Shown piece after piece: positions 31,200 to 43,087 of a stretch of DNA of 64,000 nucleotides; within the stretch, counting starts at the first letter, position 1; each line of letters opens with the position of its first letter. The stretch is taken from positions 209,764,113 through 209,828,112 of the forward strand of contig NC_057810.1 of assembly GCF_018294505.1 (NCBI RefSeq), written 5' to 3'. The position numbers and the translations under genes were made by a program. Source of the DNA: Triticum aestivum (Eukaryota > Streptophyta > Magnoliopsida > Poales > Poaceae). The notes under the pieces were generated by a model that made no database searches, was not told the origin of the DNA, and saw nothing but the letters and a program-made list of their open reading frames with translations.

Positions 31200-34043
31200 A
31201 TTACTGCTCGTCCTCGAGTAGGTAAATGATAAAAACAGAATTTTTGATGTGGGATACTACCTAACATATTTATCCATGTAATTTCTTTATTGTGGCATGA
31301 ATGTCTAGATCCATATGATTCAAAACAAAAGTTTAATAGTGACATAAAAACAATAATGCTTCAAGCATACTAACAAGGCAATTATGTCTTCTCAAAATAA
31401 CATGGCCAAAGAAAGCTTATCCCTAGAAAATCATATAGTCTGACTATACTCCATCTTCATCACACAAAATATTTAAATCATGCACAACCCCGATGAGAAG
31501 CCAAGCAATTATTTCATACTTTTGATGTTCTCAAACTTTTTCAACTTTCACGCAATACATGAGCGTGAGCCATGGACATAGCACTATAGGTGGAATAGAC
31601 GGTGGTTGTGGAGAAGACAAAAAGAAGGGGATAGTCTCACATCTACTACGTGTATCAACGGGCTATGGAGATGCTCATCAATAGATATCAATGTGAGTGA
31701 GTAGTGATTGCCATGCAACGGATGCACTAGAGCTATAAGTTTATGAAAGCTCAAAAATAAACTAAGTGGGTGTGCATCCAACTTGCTTGCTCACGAAGAC
31801 CTAGGGCAATTTGAGGAAGCCCATCACTGGAATATACAAGCCAAGTTCTATAATGAAAATTCCCACTAGTATATGAAAGTGACAATATAGGAGACTCTCT
31901 ATCATGAAGATCATGGTGCTACTTTGAAGCACAAGTGTGGTAAAAGGATAGTAGCATTGTCCCTTCTCTCTTTTCTCTCATTTTTTATTTTTTTTGGGCC
32001 TTCTCTCATTCTTTGGCCTCCTTTTTTTCGTCCGGAGTCTCATCCTGACTTGTGGGGGAATCATAGTGTCCATCATCCTTTCCTCACATGGGACAATGCT
32101 CTAATAATGAAGATCATCACATTTTATTTACTTACAACTCCAGAATTACAACTCGATACTTAGAACAAAATATGACTCTATCGGAATGCCTCCGGCGGTG
32201 TACCGGTATGTGCAATGAATCAAGAGTGACATGTATGAAATAATTATGAATGGTGGCTTTGCCACAAATACGATGTCAACTACATGATCATGCAAAGCAA
32301 TATGACAATGATGGAGCGTGTCATAATAAACGGAACGGTGGAAAGTTGCATGGCAATATATCTTGGAATGGCTATGGAGATTCCATAGTAGGTAGGTATG
32401 GTGGATGTTTTGAGGAAGGTATATGGTGGGTTTATGGTACTGGCGAAAGTTGCGCGGCACTAGAGAGGCTAGCAATGGTGGAAGGGTGAGAGTGCATATA
32501 ATTCACGGACTCAACATTAGTCATAAAGAACTCATATACTTATTGCAAAAATCTATTAGTTGTCAAAACGAAGTACTACACGCGTGCTCCTAGGGGGATA
32601 TATTGGTAGGAAAAGACCATCGCTCGTCCCCGACCGCCACTCATAAGGAACACAATCAATAAATAAATCATGCTCCGACTTCATCACATAATGGTTCACC
32701 ATACATGCATGCTACGAGAATCACAAACTTTAACACAAGTATTTCTCAAATTCACAATTACTCACTAGCATGACTCTAATATCACCATCGTCATATCTCA
32801 AAACAATCATAAGGAATCAAACTTCTCATAGTATTCAATGCACTTTATATGCAAGTTTTTATTAGATCCCTCTTGGATGCCTATCATATTAGGATTAAAT
32901 TTATAACCAAAGCAAATTATGATGCTGTTTAAAGACTCCCAAAATAATATAAGTGAAGCATGAGAGTTCATAAATTTCTATAAAATAAAACCATCGCCGT
33001 GCTCTACAAAGATACAAGTTAAGCACTAGAGAAAAATTGCCTAGCTCAAAAGATATAAGTGAAGCACATAGATTATTCTAATAAATCACGATTCATGTGT
33101 GTCTCTCTCAAAAGGTGTGTACATCATTGATGATTGTGGCAAAATAAAAACCAAAGACTCAAATCACACAAGACGCTCCGAGCAAAACACATATCATGTG
33201 GTGAATAAAAATATAGCCTCAAGTAAACTTACCGATAGACGAAGACGGAAGAGGGGATGCCTTCCGGGGCATCCCCAAGCTTAGGCTCTTGGTTGTACTT
33301 GAATATTACCTTGTGGTGCCTTTGGCATCCCCAAGCTTAGGCTCTTGCCACTCCTTATTCCACATTCCATCAAATCCTTACCCAAAACATGAAAACTTCA
33401 CAACACAAAACTCCACAGAAAATCTCATAAGCTCCGTTAGTATTAAAAAATAAATCACCACTTTTGGTACTGTTGTGAACTCATTCATTATATATATTGG
33501 TGTAATATCTACTATATTTCAACTTTTCCACGGTTCATACCCTCCGATACTACCCATAGATTCATCAAAATAAGCAAACAACACATAGAAAACAGAATTT
33601 GTCAAAAACAAAACAGTCTATAGCAATCAGAGAACTTCGAATACTTCTGTAACTCCAAAAATTCTGAAAAATTAGGAAAACCTGGGAAATTTGTGTACCA
33701 ATCTAGTGCAAAAAGAATCAGATCTAAAGCACACTTCTGCGAAAAATTTTAAAATTATTTTCCTGGGTGCAAAAGTTTTTGTTTCTCAATAAGATCAAAA
33801 CAACTATCACGGTAAGCTATCCCAAAGGTCTTACTTGGCACAAACACTAATTAAAACAAAAAACCACATCTAACCAGAGGCTAGATGAATTATTTATTAA
33901 AAACAGGAAAGAAAAATATTGGTTGTCTCCCAACAAGCGCTTTTCTTTAATGCCTTTTAGCTAGGCATTGATAATTTCAATGATGCTCACATAAAAGAGA
34001 AGAATTGAAGCACAAATAGAGAATCATAAAACATGTGTCAAAC
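31200..34043 (-). other. S2 internal noncoding region
   Basis: AT-rich, without pol text. It has two extra polypurine-like copies (AAGCTTGGGGATGCC on the minus strand, near 33268-33285 and 33324-33341) and the motif shared with S1 and C (33921-33970). Confidence 0.7.
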
Positions 34044-35346
34044 TCATCTAAGTCTAACATACTTCCTATGCATAGGCATTTTATAAGCAAACAAATTATC
34101 AAGCCAAGCAAAAACTAGCATATGCAAGGAAGAAGAATAGAACATAGACAATCTCATCATGAAGAGCGGTAATTTAGTAACATGAAAATTTCTACAACCA
34201 TATTTTCCTCTCTCGTAATAATTACATGTAGGATCATAAGCACATTCAACAATATAGCTATCACATAACATATTCTCAACATGATCCACATGCATGCGAA
34301 GTTGACACTCTTTCAAAATAGTGGGATTAACATTAACTAAAGTTGTGACCTCTCCAAACCCACTTTTATCAAAAAAAATCATAAGATTGAACATTCTCCA
34401 AATATGTGGGATCTAAAGTTGACACTCTTCCAAACCCACTTTTATTATTATTGCAAACATTATTATCAATCTCATATTCATCATGGGGCTTAAATAAATT
34501 TTCAAGATCATAAGAAGAATCACCCCAATCATGATCATTGCAACAAGTAGTAGACGTAGCAAAATTAGCATCCCGAACCTTAGGGTTTTGCATATCATTA
34601 ACACAATTGACATTCATATAATTTATAATAACATGATTGCAATCATGCTTTTGATTCAAGGAACTATCAAGTATGGGTGCAATAGCAATAATCTCATGTT
34701 TAACATAAGGAACTATAGCAAATTCATCTCCATAAACATTAATATTGGCATCATGGCCATAAGAATAGCAAGCATCATATTCATCAAGGGGTATTTCAAT
34801 CAAATCATCGGAATCATAATTATCTATAGATTCATGCATATCATTATTTTCTTCCAAAGCAACGGTCATTCTCTCAATAAATTCCTTAACATAGGCATTA
34901 TGAGCATAGTTTTCATAGCAATATTTAAGTATGTCGGAATTTTCAGATTTGTAGAGAGTAATATCATACTTTTCAATCAAAGAAGCAACTTCATGAGCAC
35001 CCTTAAAAGCAACAAATTCTTCAACTTGTTCGATATCATAGTAACTATAAACACCCTTTTCATAAGAAGATAAGATTTCATTATCGTTAAACTCACATAG
35101 GTAGGGAAGGTGTTTTTGAGGGTTCTTAGAGCAACAAGTAAAATCATAAAATTCACAAAGATTCCAAGGATAACACAGCAAACTGTTTATTTGATTCCAT
35201 AAGAGTCTCCCTTTTTCATACAAACGGTGACGCACAAAATGAGCATGCTCATCTAAAGATTTTCCCTCAACTAAACTAGTTGGTGTTTCAGCACGAGCAC
35301 ATATAGATCGAAGATAATCCAAGTAGAAAACTTTAAGTGGATCCAT
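34044..35346 (-). pseudogene. S2 internal gene: acidic protein of unknown function (325 codons, then a shifted tail)
   Basis: ATG at 35346 (MDPLKVFYLDYLRSICARAE) and 325 codons to 34369. A second frame, 34394-34044, continues with related text (SGFGEVTTLVNVNPTILKEC, ENMLCDSYIVECAYDP), so one frameshift probably splits a protein of about 430 residues. It is rich in Asp, Glu, Asn, Tyr and Cys (for example HDANINVYGDEFAIVPY). No zinc knuckle, protease, RT or integrase signature is visible. It sits at the gag position after the primer site. The same kind of long ORF is known from non-autonomous Athila-type elements; its role is unknown. Confidence 0.6.
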
Positions 35347-35565
35347 ATCAATAGATTTTTACCAAGCAAAGATGCAAGCAAATAGAAGGCACATGGAAAC
35401 ACAAACAAAAAGACATACAGAAAGAAGGCGAGTAAAAAGGCAAATATTTTCAAAAATCGTTTTAGAAGTGGGGGAGAGGAAAACGAGAATCGAATGGCGA
35501 ATAATGTAATGCAAGAGATGAGAGTTTATGATGGGTACTTGGTATGTCTTGACTTGGCGTACATC

Positions 35566-35583
35566 TCCCCGGCAACGGCGCTA
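35566..35583 (-). other. Primer binding site of S2 (tRNA-Asp type)
   Basis: The minus strand reads TAGCGCCGTTGCCGGGGA, one base off the tRNA-Asp complement (A for G at position 2). Confidence 0.8.
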
Positions 35584-35594
35584 GAAATTCTTCC

Positions 35595-37209
35595 TGCTAC
35601 TTCTTGAGCTTGCGTTGGTTTTCCCTTGACGAGGAAAGGGTGATGCAGCAAAGTAGAGATAAGTATTTCCCTCAGTTTGAGAACCAAGGTATCAATCCAG
35701 TAGGAGACAATGCACAAGTCACCGAATAACTGCACAAACAATCAAACAACTTGCACCCAACGCGATAAAGGGGTTGTCAATCCCTTCATGGTTAAATAGG
35801 AAACTAATATTTTTGGTATTTTTGGTATTTTTGGTCTATAGATAAACCGTAAAGTAAATGTTTTTGGTATTTTTGGTTTATAGATCGGAAAGTAAAAGAT
35901 TGCAAAAAGATTAAATAGGAAACTAATATTGTAGATCGGAAACTTATATAATGGAAAGTAGAACCGGGGGCCATAGGTTTCACTAGAGGCTTCTCTCAAG
36001 ATAGCAAATAATACGGTGGGTGAACAAATTATTGCCGAGCAATTGATAGAAAAGCGCAAAGTTATGATGATATCTAAGGCAATGATCATGAATATAGGCA
36101 TCACGTCCGTGTCAAGTAGACCGAAATGATTCTGCATCTACTACTATTACTCCACACATCGACCGCTATCCAGCATGCATCTAGAGTATTAAGTTCATAA
36201 AGAACAGAGTAACGCATTAAGCAAGATGACATGATGTAGAGGAATTAACTCAAATAATATGATGAAAACCCCATCTTTTTATCCTCGATGGCAACAATAC
36301 AATACGTGCCTTGCTACCCCTACTGTCACTGGGAAAGGACACCGCAAGATTGAACCCAAAGCTAAGCACTTCTCCCATTGCAAGAAAAACCAATCTAGTT
36401 GGCCAAACCAAACCAATAGTTCGAAGAGAATTACAAAGATATCAAATCATGCATAAAATAATTCTGAGGAGATTCAAATAATATTCATAGATAAGCTGGT
36501 CATAAATCCACAATTAATCAGATCTCAGCAAACACACCGCAAAAAAGCATTACATCGAATGGATCTCCAAGAACATCGAGGAGAACATGGTATTGAGAAT
36601 AAAAGAGAAAGAAGAAGCCATCTAGATACTAGCTATGGACCCGTAGGTCTGTGGTAAACTACTCACACTTCATCACAAGGGCAATGGAGTTGATGTAGAA
36701 GCCCTCCATGATCGAATCCCCCTCCGGCAGGACACCGAAAAAGGCCCCTAGATGGGATCTCATGGGTCAGCAGGTTGCAGCGGTGGAAAAGTGTTTCCGT
36801 GGCTCCCCTGGTTGGTTTGGGGATATATGGGAATATATAGGCGAAGAAACTAGGCCAGGAGGTGCACGAGGGGCCCACAAGGGTGGGGGAGCGCCTTACC
36901 CACCTGGGCACGTCCTTTGTCCTTGTGGCCACCTCGTGGCTCCTCCGACTTCATCTTCAAGTCTTTTGGTTGTCTTCTGGTCCAAGAAAAATCATCGCGA
37001 AGGTTTTTTTCCGTTTGGACTCCGTTTGGTATTCCTTTTCTGCGGAACTCAAAAACAAGGAAAAAACATAAACTGGCACTAGGCTCTAGGTTAATAGGTT
37101 AGTCCCAAAAATAATATAAAATAGCATATTAATGCATATAAAACATCCAAAACAGATAATGTAATAGCATGGAACAATCAAAAATTATAGATACGTTGGA
37201 GACGTATCA
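35595..37209 (-). repeat. 5' LTR of S2 (1615 bp)
   Basis: Intact TGCTACTTC...GACGTATCA ends on the plus strand. Includes a short local duplication of TTTTTGGTATTTTTGGT text (35812-35880) not in the other LTR. Confidence 0.88.
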
Positions 37210-37740
37210 CTCACACACACACACCCTGTTATTCTGCGGTGACGGTAGCCTCACACAGCAGCTGAACCAGTCAACCCTCATACTCCTCTCCGCGTGGGCA
37301 TCCACTGCCACGTCTTCCCCGGCTCCACATAGTCCCCTTCCTAGGCCTTGCCATCGTCCACCGCCTTGGTGCTCTCGGCGCGGCGTGGTCAATGTGGTCA
37401 AGGAACGACTTCCATCGAAAGAGTATTGTACGTGGAGAGGCTAATAGCTGGGACCACGGCCGCAACAAGGAAATGCAACCTTATTACGCATAAAATAATT
37501 ATTCCTCCACCTCACAGTAGGGACCCACCATACGGGCCACCGTATTTCACGAAAAAAAATTCCCCCCTGACTGTTGGGTCCCACCAGCTACATCTTTGCA
37601 TGCAAGGAAGTGCGTCCATATTACGGCAAAAAAATGATTCTCCCCCTGCCAGCTGGGACCCACCAGCAAAAACTTCGCACGCAAGGAAGTGCCTCCTTAT
37701 CCTCCCTAATAGTCGGCACCCACCTGGTCAAAGCGTGCAT
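37210..37740. repeat. Remainder of the third ~720-bp repeat unit
   Basis: Starts with the CTCAC target copy and continues unit 3 (CCCTGTTATTCTGCGG, AAGGAACGACTTCCATCG, GTAGGGACCCACC, AAGGAAGTGC). An expanded CA run (37211-37225) follows the insertion site. Confidence 0.75.
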
Positions 37741-38159
37741 AGCGTTGTCATTCTGGTCGTGAACGTGTATGTACATACTGGTCGATCGATCTGTCTGCAG
37801 GCTGTAGTGATGAACCGTGGCCGAGTAAGGAAGGATGCGTATCATAGTAGAGGCGCAGACGTAGCATGTCACGCAGTCCCGTCAATATCGTGTACACGTA
37901 CATACAACTAGGGTGCAAGAAAGTAAATACGGCCACGTACGTACATACAGGCGTGGTCTCGAATGCCTACTTGAGCATAGGTACGGCCATGGCTCGTGTA
38001 CATGGAGAGGTAGTGGAGAGCAGCGACGACGTCCTGTTCATTGGCAGCCAACCGGCTGGGTCGGAGAAATTGCGCTGTCGTGTTCATCTGGAGGCAACGA
38101 AATGCGTCGTGTTCATCGGGAGCCAACCTACTTGGGCGGAACAGCCGAAACGAGGCATG

Positions 38160-38418
38160 GCGTACCGCAGAACGGAGGAAACGGCCTTCTGTTTGACCGC
38201 CTATGGTCGAAACGGGATCCTGTTCATCGGGAGGGGTCTGGCGTACCGCAAAATGGAGGAAACGGACTTCTCTTTGACCTCTTACGGTCAAAACAGGGTC
38301 CTATTGATCGGGAGGGGTGTGGCGTACTGCAAAACGGAGGAAAGGGGCTTCTCTTTGACCTCCTATGGTCGAAATAGGGGTCCTGTTCATCGGGAGGGTG
38401 TGGCGTACCGCAAAATGG
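38160..38418. repeat. 81-bp tandem repeat, three units plus a partial fourth
   Basis: GCGTACCGC or GCGTACTGC starts units at 38160, 38241, 38322 and 38403. Each contains GGAGGAAA, TTTGACC, ATGGTC-type and TTCATCGGGAGGG text. The period is a multiple of three, so a 353-codon ORF (37866-38927) passes through with a 27-residue repeat. Confidence 0.85.
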
Positions 38419-38424
38419 GACTCC

Positions 38425-38830
38425 ACGGGCTACTGTTCATCCACTATCTACTGCCTCGCTCCAGCCTCCACGGGCTATTGTTCATCCACCGTCGACGTCC
38501 TCCATCCTCCACCTGTGACTGTTCATCCACGGCGTCTCCCTCCTGCCTCCACCAGCTATTGTTCATCCACAGGCTCATGTTCATCCAGCCTCCACCGCTC
38601 CTCCATCGGCTACTGTTCAACCACCCCTACACGGGCTACTATTCATCCAGCCCTCCACTAGCTACTATTCAACCAGCCCTCCACAGGGTCCTTTTCATCC
38701 ACCCCCAACCAGCTCGATCGGGGTCTTGTTCATCCAGCGGCAACAGCCTCTACTACTGGGTCCTGTTCATCCAACCCCCACTAGGAACTGTTCATCCACC
38801 CCCCAACAATGCTCACTGTTCATCAAGAGG
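38425..38830. repeat. TTCATCCA-rich minisatellite
   Basis: TGTTCATCCA or one-base variants recur about a dozen times with irregular 20-45 bp spacing. Clustered short motifs of this sort are typical of CACTA subterminal regions, and a CACTA end lies 500 bp downstream. Confidence 0.7.
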
Positions 38831-38919
38831 CAGTAGGTTCGATCGGCTTCAGTTAGCAGCAGTAGTGAAGGAATCACTCGATCGGGTTCATTTAACAGCC
38901 AGGGATCGATCGATCGCTC

Positions 38920-39350
38920 GGGTTTAGTAATGCGTAGCCAGTGCAATTGCTCAGGTTCAGTAGGTGAACGCCTCGCTCGGTTTCAGTTAGAGCCCAATGC
39001 CTCGCACCCACGCGCGTACGTGTATGAGAGAAACACATGATCGCTCCATGCATCGCTCGGCCCCGACCACCCATCGTAACTGGGAACTCCTTGATATTTT
39101 CCTCGCCCTCGCTTCTACCATGTTTTTTTCTGTCATGGATAGCCCAAAGAATGTCATGTAGCTGCGTCTCCGGCCCGCCCAAGACGAAAAGCCCATTTTT
39201 TGTCATGATTTTTTGTCATAGAAGAAGGAGCCCACCACATCTATGATGATACTGGGTTTTGTCAAAATTATCGTCATAGAAGTGTCATAAGCATGACAGG
39301 AAAAAATTCGTTCGACCCAAAATGTCACGGATGTGTCTTTTTTCATAGTG
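38920..39350. mobile_element. CACTA (DTC) transposon right end
   Basis: The sequence ends GATGTGTCTTTTTTCATAGTG at 39350; its reverse complement starts CACTATGAAAAAAGACACATC, a CACTA-type terminal repeat as I know it from Triticeae. The preceding text (TTTTTGTCATGATTTTTTGTC, CACATCTATGATGATACTGG, CGTCATAGAAGTGTCATAAG) matches remembered subterminal sequence. CTA (39351-39353) may be the 3-bp target copy. No matching left end was found, so its extent is unknown. It probably includes the minisatellites and may include more. Confidence 0.7.
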
Positions 39351-39976
39351 CTAGTTCAATCTCGTTATCGTCAAGTCTCTTTACTCGTTGTGTAATACAT
39401 CATCTTGCAACTAACTCCTTAGTCACTTTGCTTGCAAGGATTCTTATGATGTGTATTACCATGAGGGCCCAGTGATACCTCTCTGATACTCGGAGTGACA
39501 AATCCTAATCTCGATCTATGCCAACCCAACAAACACCTTCGGAGATACCTATAGAGCATCTTTATGATCACCCAGTTATGTTATGACATTTGACAGCACA
39601 TAAGGTATTCCTCAAGTATCCGGGAGTTGCATAATCTCATAGTCGAAGGAATATGTATTTGTCATCAAGAAAGCAATAGCAATCAACGATCAATATGCTA
39701 AGATAACGGATGGGTCTTGTCCATCACATCATTCTCCTAATGATGTGACCCCGTTATCAAATGATATCACATGTTTATGGTTAGGAAACCTTAACCAACT
39801 TTGATCAAGGAGCTAGTCTAGTAGAGGCTTACTAGGGACACAATATTTTTTATGTATTCACACATGTATTTAAGTTTCCGATCAATACAATTCTAGCATG
39901 AATAATAAACATTTATCATGAATAAGGAAATATAAAATAACAACTTTATTATTGCCTCTAGGGCATATTTCCTTCA
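39351..39976 (-). mobile_element. Copia LTR fragment (Angela/BARE/WIS type), minus
   Basis: The right end TGCCTCTAGGGCATATTTCC, then TTCA, is the reversed LTR start TGAAGGAAATATGCCC. Internal text (CGGATGGGTCTTGTCCATCA, ACTCGGAGTGAC, GGGCCCAGTGATACC) parallels the element F LTR. Only the first ~626 bp of the LTR are present. It stops exactly at the CACTA end, so the CACTA appears to have inserted into it. Confidence 0.85.
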
Positions 39977-40172
39977 AAGCCTACCAAGTACCTATCATAA
40001 ACTCCCATCTCTTTCATTACATTATTTGCCATCTGCCTCTCGTTTTCCTCTCCCCCACCTCTAAAACATTTTCAGAAAAACACAAATTATTTGCCTTTTT
40101 ATTTGCATTCTTCCATTCGTCTTTTCGTTCGCTTTTTGTTTGCTTGTGTGCTAGATTGCTTGCTTTGTCACA

Positions 40173-40658
40173 ATGACTCAAGATAATACTAAGTTGTGTG
40201 ACTTTTCCAACACAAATAATAATGATTTTGTTAGTACTCCGATTGCTCCCGCCACTAGTGCAGAATCTTATGAAATTAATGCCGCTTTGTTGAATCTTGT
40301 TATGAAAGAACAATTTTCTGGTAGTCCTAATGAAGATGTCGCATTCGATCTAAACACTTTTGTTGAATTGTGTGATAAGCAAAAGGAAAAAGGTGTGGAT
40401 AATGATATTGTTAAATTGAAGTTATTTCCTTTCTCACTACGAGATCGTGGTAAAAGTTGGTTTTCATCTTTGCCTAAAAATAGTATCGATTCATGGAATA
40501 AGTGTAAAGATGCTTTTATTTTTGAGTATTTTCCTCCCGCTAAGATCATCTCCCTTAGGAATGATATAATGAATTTTAAGCAACTTTATCATGAACATGT
40601 TGCACAATCTTGGGAGAGAATGAAATTGATGATAAGAAATTGCCTACTCATGGTTTAA
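40173..40658 (+). pseudogene. Gag of element C (truncated)
   Basis: ATG opens MTQDNTKLCDFSNTNNNDF. The capsid-type core is FPFSLRDRGKSWFSSLPKN, then SIDSWNKCKDAFIFEYFPP, the Retrotrans_gag pattern of plant Gypsy/Athila elements. It ends early at TAA after 161 codons with RNCLLMV. In the following ~100 bp other frames carry gag-like text (LVDDYTKKYVGLNFASRNLL), which suggests a frameshift. No zinc knuckle, protease or polymerase follows. Gag would assemble the particle. This short product is unlikely to work. Confidence 0.7.
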
Positions 40659-40659
40659 G

Positions 40660-41849
40660 CTTGTGGATGATTATACAAAAAAATATGTGGGGTTGAATTT
40701 TGCATCTAGAAATCTTTTGGATTCCATCACGGGAGGTACTTTTATGGAAATTACATTAGAGAAGCTACTAAACTCCTAGAAAATATTATGGCAAATTAAG
40801 GAAGGGCATGGAACATTTTACAAGAAAGAAAATTAAGTTGCCATATCAATCTATTATGAGGGCCACTTATGGATTAAATACCAAAGATGATAATACTTAG
40901 ATCTATTGCAATATGCCTAGCTAGGGGCGTTAAACAATAGCGCTTCTTGGGAGGCAACCCGATTTTATTTTTGTTTTTACCTTTTTGCTTCTATTTTGCA
41001 ATAAGTATATCATCTAGCCTCTGGTTAGATGTGTTTTATGTTTTAATTAGTGTTTGAGCCAAGTAAGACCTTTTGGGATGGTCTATGGTGATAGTTGATT
41101 TGATCTTGATGAAAAACAGAAATGTTCTTTTGATCTAAATTTTTTACAAAATATTTATATACAAATTTCCTAGATTTTTCTAATTTTTCATAATTTTTGG
41201 AGTTACATAAATATACGAAGTTTTCAGATTGCTACAGATTGTTCTGTTTTAGACAGATTCTGTTTTTATTATGTTCTTTGCTTATTTTGATGAATATATG
41301 GGTAGTATCGGGGGGTATGAACCATGGAGAAGTTGCAATACAGTAGATATAACACCATTATAAATTTAGAATAAGTTCACAACAGTAATGGTGATTTGCT
41401 TTATTATACTAACGGAGCTTATGAGTTTTCTCCACAACCACCATATTCTATTCCACCTATAGTGTTATATCCATGGCTAACGCTCATGTATTGCGTGAAA
41501 GTTGAAAAGGTTTGAGAACACTAAAAGTATGAAACAATTGCTTGAATAATTAACATCGGGGTTGTGCGTGATGAAATACTTTGTGTGATGAAGATGGAGC
41601 ATAGCCAGACTATATGATTTTGTAGGGATAACTTTCTTTGGCCATGTTATTTTGAGAAGACATGATTGACTTATTAGTATGCTTGAAGTATTATTGTTTT
41701 TATGTCAATATTAAAATTTTGTTTTGAATCTTATGGATCTGAACATTCATGCCATAATAAAGAAAATTATATTGATAAACATGTTAGGTAGCATTCCACA
41801 TCAAAAATTCTATTTTTATCATTTACCTACTCAAGGACAAGCAGGAATT
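40660..41849 (+). other. Internal remnant of element C
   Basis: No pol text. Holds the motif shared with S1/S2 (40915-40962: CTAGGGGCGTTAAAC, AGCGCTTCTTGGGAGGCAACC-like). The AT-rich remainder parallels S1/S2 internal DNA in reverse orientation. Confidence 0.65.
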
Positions 41850-41864
41850 AAGCTTGGGGATGCT
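41850..41864 (+). other. Polypurine tract of element C
   Basis: AAGCTTGGGGATGCT directly precedes the LTR start TGATACATC. Confidence 0.75.
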
Positions 41865-43087
41865 TGATACATCTCAAACGTATCTATAATTTTTTATTGT
41901 TCCATGCTATTATATTATCTACTTTGGATGTTTTATATGCATTAATATATTATTTTATATCATTTTTGGGGACTACCCTATTAACCTAGTGCCCAATGCT
42001 AATTGTTTTTCCTTGTTTTTGGATTTTACATAAAGGAATATCAAACGGAGTCCAAACGGAATAAAACTTTTCAATAATTTGCCTTGAACCAGAAGACACC
42101 TACGTGACTTGCAGAGAGGGCCAGAAGAGTCTCGAGGAGGCCACAAGCCTCTAGGGCGTGCCCCCGGGGGATGCCCCCTGGCTTGTGGGCCCCTCAAGGG
42201 TCTCCTAACCCTAATTCCAACTCTATATATTCTCAAATATTCCCCGAACATCAGAAGCGTCCACAAAAATACTTTTCCGTTGCCGCAACCTTCTGTTCTC
42301 ATGAGATCCCATCTTGGGGACTTTTTTGGCAATCTGCCAGAGGGGGATTCGATCATGGAAGGCCTCTACACCAACCTTGTTGCCCTATCGATGATGTGTG
42401 AGTAGTTTACCACAGACCTAAGGGTCCCTAGCTAGGACCTAGATGGTTTCCTATCTCTCTTTGATCTTCAATACCATGCTCTCCTTGATGTTCTTGGAGT
42501 TCTATTCGATGTAATCTTCTTTTGCGGTGTGTTTGCCGACATCCGATGAACTGTGGATTTATGATCAGATTATCTATGAATAATATTTGAGTCTTCTCTG
42601 AATTCTTATATGCATGATTTGATAGCTTTGTATTTCTCTCCGATCTATCGATTTGGTTTGGCCAACTAGATTTGTTTTTCTTGCAATGGGAGAGGCGCTT
42701 TGTGATCAGTTCAATCTTGCAGTGTCCTCACCCAGTGACATAGTAGGGGTAGCGAGGCATGTATTGTATTGTTGCCATTAAGGATAAAAAGATGGGTTTT
42801 ATATCATATTGCTTGAGTTTATCCCTCTACATCATGTCATCTTGCTTAATGTGTTACTCTGTTTTCTTGAACTTAATACTCTAGATGCAGGTAGGAGTCG
42901 GTCGATGTGTGGAGTAATAGTAGTAGATGCAGGCAGGAGTCGATCTACTTATCACGGACGTGATGTCTATATTCATGACAATTGCCTTAGATATTGTCAT
43001 AACTATGTGCTTTTCTATCAATTGCTCGACAGTAATTTGTTTACCCACCGTATGTTTTCTTTCATGAGAGAAGCATCTAGAGAACCC
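41865..43087 (+). repeat. 3' LTR of element C, cut by element D
   Basis: Opens TGATACATCTCAAACGTATC and follows the S2 LTR in sense orientation up to AGAGAAGCATCTAGAGAACCC, where the element D LTR begins. The remaining ~370 bp of LTR are not on the right of D within the window. Confidence 0.8.

Larger units (their letters stand above)
29598..37209 (-). mobile_element. Non-autonomous Athila-type LTR retrotransposon S2 (Sabrina/WHAM-like, 7.6 kb)
   Basis: LTRs at both ends, tRNA-Asp primer site, polypurine tract (31184-31199) and one long ORF of unknown function; no pol found. It has the same LTR opening in sense orientation as S1 (TGATACGTCTCC) but a different 3' end text (CAAGAAGTAGCA). It is inserted in the third ~720-bp repeat unit. 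The left terminal dinucleotide is mutated (TT instead of TG at 29598). Confidence 0.88.
39977..43087 (+). mobile_element. Athila-type element C, deleted remnant
   Basis: The 5' leader just after the primer site (ACCAAGTACC...TTTTCCTCTCCCCCACCTC) matches that of S2 but is cut on its left by the Copia LTR. A gag ORF, a short internal stretch, a polypurine tract and a 3' LTR follow. Pol is absent, probably through internal deletion. The 3' LTR is interrupted by element D. Confidence 0.75.

Noticed and set aside
34531..35073. 180-codon plus-strand ORF, Ile/Asn-rich
   Set aside because: Antisense shadow of the S2 ORF, low-complexity AT-rich composition.
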